37,393 nucleotides of DNA, taken from contig JAUJNQ010000002.1 of NCBI GenBank assembly GCA_030448025.1, positions 222,315 to 259,707 on the forward strand. Direction: 5' to 3'. A model generated the notes under the pieces. The model had not been told where the DNA came from. It worked only from the letters and a program-made list of their open reading frames with translations, and made no database searches. Numbering within the stretch: position 1 is the first letter of the stretch; each line of letters begins with the position of its first letter. Positions 32,148-37,393 of this stretch are shown one piece after another. Source of the stretch: Acidimicrobiales bacterium (lineage in GTDB: Bacteria > Actinomycetota > Acidimicrobiia > Acidimicrobiales > GCA-2861595). A program made the translations under genes and the position numbers.

Positions 32148-32676
32148 GCCTCCAGCATCGCGCCCGCGGTGCCCGACGGCCGCCATGGCTGCGCGTACTC
32201 TCGCCGGCCAGGCCGATGGTTGTAGCGGAAACCGTTTGATTCACCGGGTCAGGCGGACTGCTTTTCCGTGGCCCCCGTCACCCCAGGTGCTCCGATGGCT
32301 CTGAGCGTTACCTCGCGCAGCACCGGTGCCGTTACCGGGTGGCCAGCTGCAACTTTGGCGGCCCCCTCAAGACCCTGACTATGGATGCGCGCTCTGTGTG
32401 GATCCGCTTCTACGTGACCAGACAGATTAGGCAGTTCGGTTACTCCAACCACGGATGGCGAACCAGGCGCCCCACCCCTGCGAACCCGGACGCTGGACGC
32501 TGGGGAACAGAGCCTCCTCCGACCGTTCCCTTGGCTGCCCCCTTGCCGGAGGACCGCGGTTCAAGCGCCAGTCGAATCAACGCCAAGCCGCGTTGTTGTT
32601 AGGGGGAATCTCGGCCGGTGAGCCGGCAAAGGGAAGCCAATCGACTCTCGGTAGTGACGTCGCGGCAGTTTGAGGC
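32148..32676. other. Intergenic stretch containing repeat H, left of the IS3 element
   Basis: Repeat H at 32305-32341 is the last copy of the dispersed family. I see no supported gene in the remaining sequence up to the IS3 end at 32677. Confidence 0.5.
32305..32341 (+). repeat. Dispersed repeat, copy H
   Basis: GCGTTACCTCGCGCAGCA, three bases, GTGCCG-TTAC-CGGGTG. CTGAGCG-TTACCT-CGCGCAG pairs at 6 of 7 positions: the A that differs from the consensus pairs with a T in the left arm. Confidence 0.75.
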
Positions 32677-32754
32677 TGGCCTGACCCCATGACATCGGTC
32701 CACCCGTGATGAAGGCCCGTTGCCCACGATGTGGGCGAAGGAGGATCATCACGT

Positions 32755-33879
32755 ATGGCCAGAAGGCGCCATACACCCGAGCAGATCATCCGCAAAGCTC
32801 CGCGAGGCCGACCGGCTTCTCGGAGAGGGAGCGGAGATCGCAGACGTGGCCCGACACCTCGAGGTGTCCGAAGCCACCTACCAACGCTGGCGCAACCAGT
32901 TCGGCGGGATGAAGGCCGACGACGCCAAGCGACTCAAAGAGTTGGAGCGGGAGAACAGCCGGCTCAAGCGCATCGGGGCCGACAAGGAGCTGGAGATCGA
33001 TGCCCTCCGGGAAGTGAGCCGGGGAAACTTCGAGCCCGTCGAGGCGACGCCGAGCCGTGGAGATGCTCCAGGAGCACCTCGGCCTGTCGCAGCGGCGGGC
33101 GTGTCAGATCATCAACCAGCACCGCTCCACGCAGCGCCACCAGCCTCTCGAGGCCGATCCCGACGCCGAGCTTCGAGCTCGGCTGCGACTCTTCGCCAAG
33201 GCCCATCCTCGATGGGGCTATCGCCAGGCCCACGCCGTGCTCGTGAGGGAGGGACATCAAATCAACCGCAAGAAGATCCAGCGCCTGTGGCGAGAGGAGG
33301 GCCTACGCGCCCCAGAAGCGCCGCAAGCGCCAACGTGGGCCAGTCCACCACGCCGGCCGACCGCCTGGGCGCCACCCACCCCAACCACGTGGGGCCTCGA
33401 CTACCAGTTCGACGTCACCGCCACCGGGCGAGTGATCAAGCTCCTCCACGTCGTCGACGAGTTCACCCGAGGAGTCCCTGGCCGACTTGGTGGAGCACTG
33501 CATCGACGCCGATGCCACCGTGGCCGCCCTGGACAAGATCGTCGGCCGCCGGGGCACCCATCCCGGCTTCATCCGCTGCGACAACGGTTCCGAGCTCACC
33601 GCCAACGCCCTTCGAGACTGGTGTCGCTTCGGTGGCGCCGCCAGCGCCTACATCGACCCCGGCTCGCCTTGGCAGAACCCATGGGTCGAGTCCTACGGCA
33701 GCCGGGTTCGCGACGAGCTGCTGGCCATCGAGCAGTTCGACACCCTCCTCGAAGCCCAGGTCCTGATGGCCGACTGGAGAAGCGAGTACAACGAGTATCG
33801 TCCCCACTCCGCCCTGGGGATGCTCACCCCCGTCGAGTTCGCTCGGCAGTGGCGGACCAACCAAGCCCAGCCCTCATAG
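32755..33879 (+). pseudogene. IS3-family transposase OrfAB, frameshifted
   Basis: OrfA starts MARRRHTPEQIIRK (ATG 32755), is broken near 32797 by one extra A, and continues KLREADRLLGEGAEIADVAR, VSEATYQRWRNQFGG and a leucine-zipper-like LKELERENSRLKRI. OrfB begins RRRRAVEMLQEHLGLSQRRA and contains HPRWGYRQAHAVLVREG and LDYQFDVTATGRVIKLLHVV with the first Asp. After one extra G near 33470 it continues IRCDNGSELTAN (second Asp) and NPWVESYGSRVRDELLAIE (Glu). The OrfA-to-OrfB shift is the normal programmed one; the other two indels are damage or error. Confidence 0.8.
33022..33028 (+). promoter_or_regulatory. Programmed -1 frameshift site (GGGAAAC) in the IS3 transposase
   Basis: G-GGA-AAC stands in the OrfA frame exactly in the X-XXY-YYZ phase required for -1 slippage. 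Slipping here enters the frame that reads SSPSRRRRAVEMLQEHLG, the start of OrfB. This is the usual way IS3 elements make the fused transposase. Confidence 0.65.
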
Positions 33880-33957
33880 CGGGTGGACCAACGATCGGGG
33901 TCCGGTCAGTGGCGCCGGGCTGCAACCTCAGGGCGAATGAGATGTGTCGGGGCGGGC

Positions 33958-33974
33958 TATACTCCTGGGAGTAT
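33958..33974 (+). promoter_or_regulatory. CsoR/CstR-type operator over the -10 box
   Basis: ATACTCCTGGGAGTAT (33959-33974) is a perfect palindrome, and TATACT (33958-33963) inside it makes a good -10 box. CsoR-family repressors bind GC-centred palindromes with TA-rich ends. The repressor gene is four genes downstream. A second small inverted repeat, CCCT/AGGG, follows at 33976-33990. Confidence 0.65.
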
Positions 33975-34006
33975 CCCTATTCCACAGGGATCGTCAGGGA
34001 GGGCAT

Positions 34007-34239
34007 GTGAGAATGGTGATACTCCGGTTTCTGGGATCCACTCCGGGGCGGATGGTTCGGGTGGTCGCCGGCGTGGCACTCATCGCATGGGCGTCGCTAC
34101 CGGGGGTGGTTGGCTCGCCTTGGCGCTCCTCGGGCTGCTGCCACTGACGGCCGGCGTGTTTGACTTCTGCGTCCTTGGACCACTCTTCCGGCTGCCGTTC
34201 GGCGGATCCGCGTTCCGCTCCCGCTGCAACGTGTCATGA
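34007..34239 (+). pseudogene. DUF2892 (YgaP-like) membrane protein, one frameshift
   Basis: GTG 34007 has a GGGAGGG site. The first frame reads MRMVILRFLGSTPGRMVRVV and AGVALIA. After loss of one base near 34087 the family continues GVATGGGWLALALLGLLPLT, AGVFDFCVLGPLFRLPFGG, ending at 34239. This is the pattern of YgaP-type DUF2892 proteins: two membrane helices, with a Cys in GVFDFC at the second. They accompany rhodaneses in sulfur-handling operons. As the first gene after the palindromic operator it belongs to the persulfide unit. Confidence 0.68.
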
Positions 34240-34346
34240 GCGCCGTCCCCACCGAGGAGCGACGTCGCATCATGCCAACCGCGGTGGCGCGGCAGGCGAC
34301 TCGTCTGGTCTTGAGCATGGCCACAGATCCGGGAGGCTCTTCGTAG
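34236..34346 (+). CDS. Possible 36-residue coupled ORF
   Basis: ATG 34236 overlaps the previous stop (ATGA), and the TAG is immediately followed by the ATG of the next gene. The product, starting MSAVPTEERRRIMPTAVARQ, has no recognisable family. The tight junctions on both sides are the only evidence; it may simply be a leader carrying the next gene's GGGAGG ribosome site. Confidence 0.25.
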   Translation: MSAVPTEERRRIMPTAVARQATRLVLSMATDPGGSS

Positions 34347-35748
34347 ATGTTCTTCAAACAGTTCTACCTGCCGGGCCTGGGCCACGCTTCCTACCTCCTC
34401 GGCTCGGAGCAGAGCGGTGAGGCATTGCTGTTCGACCCCCAGCGGGAGGTAAACGCCTATTTCGACGAAGCCCGCGCCCAGGGGCTGCATATCCGCTACG
34501 CACTCGACTCCCACGGCCACAACGACTACCTGTCGGGGCTGAGCGAGATCAGTGACCGGGGCCGGGTTGAGGTGCTCGGTTCGGGGGAGGCAAGCCTGGG
34601 CTACGCCCACCGGCCTCTGCACGACGGTGAGCGAATCGAGTTCGGTGAGGTCGGCGTCGAGGTGCTCCACACCCCAGGTCACACTCCCGAGCACAACAGC
34701 CTGCTCGTCTACGACGGCCAGGCGTCCTCCGAGGCCCGGCCATGCTGCTGTCGGGTGGAGCCCTGCTGGTGGGGGACCTGGCCCGCCCGGACCTGCTCGG
34801 GGGACGGGACCAGGCCGAGGAGTCGGCCCGGGTCTTCTGCCAGACATCCAGAAGAGGATCCTGGAGCTGCCCGACCACCTGGAGGTGTTTCCCACCCACG
34901 TGGCCGGCTCGCTGTGCGGCGGCAACATAGGCAGTCGCCTCTCCACCACCGTGGGCTACGAGCGGCGCACCAACGCCATCCTGGCCCGCGTCTCCTCCAA
35001 GGCAGAGTTCGTTGAGCAGTGCCTGCGCCTCGACAACCTTCCGGCGGTGCCGCCCTACTGGAAGCGCATGCGCCAGCACAACATGGCCGGCGTGGCACCC
35101 CTGGGCGTGCTGGGTGAGCCGCCCGCGCTCACGCCCGACGACGTGAAGCGTCTCATCGCCGAAGGGGCGGTCGTGGTGGACACCCGAGCGCCCGAGGCCT
35201 TCGGCGGCGGCCACATTGCCGGCGCAGTCAATGTCGGCCTCGGAGCCGCCTTTGCCACGTGGGCCGGCACGGTGCTGGACGAAGGCGCAGGTGTCGTCCT
35301 CATCCTGGACTCACCCGAACACCTTTGGAGCGTGACCTGGGACCTGATGCGCATCGGTTACGACCTGCCGGTGGGCTGGCTGGCCGGGGGGATGAGGGCG
35401 TGGCGCACCGCCGCCCTCGACCTCGAACACATGGCCCAGATCAGCGTGCACGAGCTGCGAGAGCGTCTCGACACCGGCGAAGTCGACCTGCTCGACGTGC
35501 GCCAGCCCGGCGAGTGGGCCGCCGGTCACGTCCGCCAAGCGAGCTTCATCACCGGCGCCGAGCTGCCCGGCCGGCTCGACGACGTGGCCAACACCGAGAG
35601 GGCCCTGGCCGTGACATGCGGCTCGGGCTACCGGTCATCGGTGGCAGCCAGCCTCCTCGCCCGCCAGGGCCGGGAGGTGCTCAACGTGTCGGGCGGCATG
35701 AGCGCGTGGAACGCCGCCGGGTATCCAACAACCAAGGAGGACTCATGA
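34347..35748 (+). pseudogene. MBL-fold persulfide dioxygenase / double rhodanese (CstB-like), two frameshifts
   Basis: The N-terminal metallo-beta-lactamase domain shows FKQFYLPGLGHASYLLGS, DSHGHNDYLSGL, LHTPGHTPEHNSLLVYDG, MLLSGGALLVGDLARPDLL and LEVFPTHVAGSLCGGNIG. Two rhodanese domains follow: VVVDTRAPEAFGGGHIAGAV, with no catalytic Cys seen, and LLDVRQPGEWAAGHV...AVTCGSGYRSSVAASLLA, with the active Cys. This is the layout of CstB, which oxidises persulfide to sulfite and then makes thiosulfate. Breaks near 34735 and 34845 each need one missing base. Since the rest, including metal ligands and active Cys, is intact, sequencing error is likely. The stop overlaps the DUF302 start (ATGA). Confidence 0.82.
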
Positions 35749-36140
35749 CCGCCACCTACGCCAAGACCATAAGCCTCGACCTTTCCTATGACGAGGCCGT
35801 CCCCAGGGTGAAGGAGGCGTTCAAGGCCCAGGGCTTCGGGACGCTTACCGAGATCGACGTCAAGGCCACTCTCGCCGAGAAGATCGGCGCCGAGGTCGAG
35901 CCCTATGTGATCCTCGGCGCCTGCAACCCCGAGCTCGCCCACCGGGCGCTCGAGATCGAGCGCGAGATCGGACTCCTGCTCCCCTGCAACGTGGTGGTGC
36001 GCGCCGATGCCGAGCGCACCCTGGTCCAGGCGCTCGACCCCCGCATCATCGCCGAGGTCCCGGGCCGGGCCCAGCTCGAGCCGGTGGCCGAGGAGGCGGG
36101 CCGGCGAATCGATGCCGCTTTGGCGGACCTGTCGACGTGA
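35745..36140 (+). CDS. DUF302 family protein
   Basis: A 131-residue protein with an AAGGAGG site and a 4-base overlap with the MBL/rhodanese gene. The domain reads LDLSYDEAVPRVKEAFKAQG, FGTLTEIDVKATLAEKIG, YVILGACNPELAHRALEIER and GLLLPCNVVVRADAERTLV. The Cys in GACNPE and the one in LLPCNVVV are typical of DUF302. The family's biochemical role is not established, but it is often encoded beside rhodaneses, sulfur transporters and CsoR-type regulators. A part in handling sulfane sulfur is a fair inference. Confidence 0.85.
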   Translation: MTATYAKTISLDLSYDEAVPRVKEAFKAQGFGTLTEIDVKATLAEKIGAEVEPYVILGACNPELAHRALEIEREIGLLLPCNVVVRADAERTLVQALDPRIIAEVPGRAQLEPVAEEAGRRIDAALADLST

Positions 36141-36409
36141 GCGACCAGCCCGAACACGTCGTGGCCGCGGCCCGACGCCGGCTCCGGCGCATCCAGGGCC
36201 AACTGGGCGGGATCCTGGCCATGATCGAGGAGGGCCGTGAGTGCCGGGAGGTGGTCCAGCAGATCGCCGCCGCCGGTAAGGCCCTCGACCGGGTGGGCGT
36301 GTCCCTGCTGGTGAGCCAGCTCCAGCACTGCCTCGAGGACGAGGAGGCCGCCCGGGCTGAAGGCTATGACCCCGTCGAAGTCGAGCGGCTGTTCCTGAGC
36401 CTCACCTGA
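36137..36409 (+). CDS. CsoR-family repressor, probably CstR-like persulfide sensor
   Basis: This 90-residue all-helical protein begins at a GTG overlapping the DUF302 stop. The family core is RRRLRRIQGQLGGILAMIEEG, ECREVVQQIAAAGKALDRVG and LLVSQLQHCLEDEE. Cys36 and Cys65 are 29 residues apart, as in CsoR and CstR. The position of the copper-ligand His of CsoR (61) is Gln here, although His64 adjoins Cys65. Loss of that His with both Cys kept is the CstR pattern, in which the Cys pair forms a di-, tri- or tetrasulfide on persulfide stress and repression is lifted. With a CstB-like enzyme in the same operon, persulfide sensing is more likely than copper. The target is probably the palindrome at 33959. 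Confidence 0.8.
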   Translation: MSDQPEHVVAAARRRLRRIQGQLGGILAMIEEGRECREVVQQIAAAGKALDRVGVSLLVSQLQHCLEDEEAARAEGYDPVEVERLFLSLT

Positions 36410-36474
36410 CACGGCCGCATTGGTTGGCCGTTCAGCACCAGCGAAGAAGAACAACGGACCAGAGGAGAAGGCAA

Positions 36475-37041
36475 TTGGCAACGACAGTTCGAACCGCGCC
36501 GGCGGGGCATCACGCCCGGCCCCGCACGACCGTCGCCGGCGTGCTGCTGGGCCTCGGCCTGGGTGGGCTCATCGACGGGATTGTGCTCCACCAGATCCTG
36601 CAGTGGCACCACATGGGCACCAGTCACGGCGAGTCGGCAGACTTCCCGAGGTCGACGGTCAAGATCCTCGAGGACAACACGCTCTGGGATGGGCTGTTCC
36701 ACCTGAGCGCCTACGCCCTGGTCGTGCTCGGCCTCTTTCTGCTGTGGCGCTCCGTGGCCGCGGGTCACCGAGCCAGCTGGCGAGCTTTGACCGGTCTGCT
36801 GCTGGCCGGCTGGGGTCTTTTCGACCTGATCGAGGGACTCGTCGATCACCAGATCCTCGGGATCCATCACGTTCGAGACGACCTCGGGGGTCCCCTCTCC
36901 TGGGACCTCGGCTTCCTCGCGTTGGGCGCGGTGCTCGTCGTGGTGGGCGTGGCGCTGTGGCGCAGCGACCAGCCGGCGAGGGATGGCGTCGAGGCTGGAC
37001 CGGCCGGGGCCGCCCAGGGCCGCTCTCGGATCGCGGTCTGA
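36475..37041 (+). CDS. DUF2243 membrane protein
   Basis: A TTG at 36475 follows GAGGAGAAGG and gives 188 residues. Four hydrophobic segments are visible: [60 protein letters not shown] and [18 protein letters not shown]. Conserved His-rich pieces include [16 protein letters not shown], and [14 protein letters not shown] after the third helix. This pattern, with HQIL-WHH and [11 protein letters not shown], is that of DUF2243. The histidines could bind metal or heme, but the function is unknown. A longer frame from TTG 36424 lacks a ribosome site. Confidence 0.82.
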   Translation: MATTVRTAPAGHHARPRTTVAGVLLGLGLGGLIDGIVLHQILQWHHMGTSHGESADFPRSTVKILEDNTLWDGLFHLSAYALVVLGLFLLWRSVAAGHRASWRALTGLLLAGWGLFDLIEGLVDHQILGIHHVRDDLGGPLSWDLGFLALGAVLVVVGVALWRSDQPARDGVEAGPAGAAQGRSRIAV

Positions 37042-37045
37042 GCCG

Positions 37046-37393
37046 TTGGCCGGCGTCGACGTCGTCGTTGGCGCCGGGCACAACGGGCTGGTCGCCGCCT
37101 GCTACCTGGCACGCGCCGGACGCCATGTGCTGGTGGTCGAGCAGCTCAACCGCCCAGGAGGCGGATCCCGCACCGAGGAGACGGTGCCCGGCTACCGCTT
37201 CGACCTGCACTCCGCCGCCCACAACATCATCAACATGACCGACATCCCCTTCGAGCTCGACCTGGCCGGCGCCGGGCTCTGCTACCAGCAGATGGACCCC
37301 TTCTCGATCGCTGTGCACGCCGATGGCCGCCGGGTGCGCTTCTTCCGCTCCGTCGAGGACACGGTCGATTCCATCGCCGAGGAGTCCCCGGCC
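37046..37393 (+). CDS. FAD-dependent phytoene-desaturase-like oxidoreductase, N-terminal part
   Basis: The gene runs off the right edge. It begins within a few bases of the DUF2243 stop, probably at TTG 37046. The Rossmann motif [20 protein letters not shown] is followed by [18 protein letters not shown], the FAD-binding GxGxxG and the acidic ribose-binding Glu with the R-PGG motif. These are typical of the NAD(P)/FAD oxidoreductases related to phytoene desaturase and CrtI. The substrate cannot be told from 115 residues. Confidence 0.82.
   Translation, partial: MAGVDVVVGAGHNGLVAACYLARAGRHVLVVEQLNRPGGGSRTEETVPGYRFDLHSAAHNIINMTDIPFELDLAGAGLCYQQMDPFSIAVHADGRRVRFFRSVEDTVDSIAEESPA

Larger units (their letters stand above)
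32677..33908 (+). mobile_element. IS3-family element, 1232 bp
   Basis: The left end begins TGGCCTGACCCC and contains GGTCCACCC (32677-32705). The right end, read on the minus strand, begins TGACCGGACCCC and contains the same GGTCCACCC (33908-33881). Both begin with TG, as IS3 ends do. The element carries OrfA/OrfB of an IS3 transposase. I found no flanking target duplication, so the exact ends or later rearrangement remain uncertain. It stands between the last dispersed repeat and the persulfide operon. Confidence 0.75.

Noticed and set aside
22296-32341. The dispersed repeats as a CRISPR array
   Set aside because: The copies are 650-4000 bp apart with genes between them, their centres vary, and no cas gene is present.
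22296-32341. The dispersed repeats as ordinary integron attC sites
   Set aside because: The GTTACCT core does not fit GTTRRRY, no matching inverse core was found at the expected distance, and the recombinase lacks a recognisable IntI-specific insertion. A different kind of site is not excluded.
32674-33911. Target-site duplication for the IS3 element
   Set aside because: The bases outside the two ends (GGC on the left, GTG on the right) do not match, so none is claimed.
1-37393. tRNA, rRNA or riboswitch
   Set aside because: I saw no cloverleaf-like sequence, rRNA core or recognisable riboswitch. No Moco-type element was evident before the molybdate operon.

Overview
The window looks like chromosomal DNA of a high-GC actinobacterium, most likely of the Acidimicrobiia type (an inference). 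GTG and TTG starts are common, many genes overlap as GTGA or ATGA, and several appear to be leaderless. A SpoIID/LytB protein, an F420-type (Ddn-like) enzyme and a DUF2786 protein fit Actinomycetota.

Layout. 1-2099: end of treY and all of treZ (trehalose from glucan). 2101-6581: a minus-strand run of a SpoIID-like protein, a divergent NAD-kinase-like protein and an SPFH protein, facing an NrtR-like Nudix/winged-helix regulator across a perfect inverted repeat. 6654-9470: an IS1595-family (ISXO2-like) element with near-perfect 24-bp inverted ends, an exact 8-bp target duplication and three passenger genes. 9539-12579: a molybdate operon (HTH-TOBE regulator, modA, modB, modC). 12645-17364: DUF2786 gene, GT87 mannosyltransferase-like protein, beta-propeller lipoprotein and methyltransferase. 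17602-19334: three tandem paralogues of an uncharacterised family. 19549-20952: sugar-lactone oxidase.

21.3-32.6 kb is an accessory region of small, often broken genes: two amphi-Trp genes, a small HTH operon, DUF4395, VOC, a PPOX remnant, a headless GT2, a damaged tyrosine recombinase, a PIN toxin/antitoxin pair, a RecQ remnant, a Ddn-like enzyme, and a nuclease-like/DUF7662 protein. Nine copies of a roughly 37-bp repeat, all in the same orientation, separate these genes at intervals mostly of 650-1050 bp, like cassettes. I recognise no known attC, REP or CRISPR class in them. This is the best candidate for an undescribed system here.

32677-33908 is an IS3-family element. 33958-36409 is a persulfide-detoxification operon: a DUF2892-like membrane protein, a metallo-beta-lactamase/double-rhodanese protein, DUF302, and a CsoR/CstR-family repressor, with a perfect palindrome over the promoter. 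The window ends with a DUF2243 membrane protein and the start of an FAD-dependent phytoene-desaturase-like oxidoreductase.

A caution: at least eleven genes are split by single-base indels, some next to homopolymers and in genes that otherwise look functional. Part of this is probably sequencing error, so 'pseudogene' below often means 'frameshifted in this sequence'.
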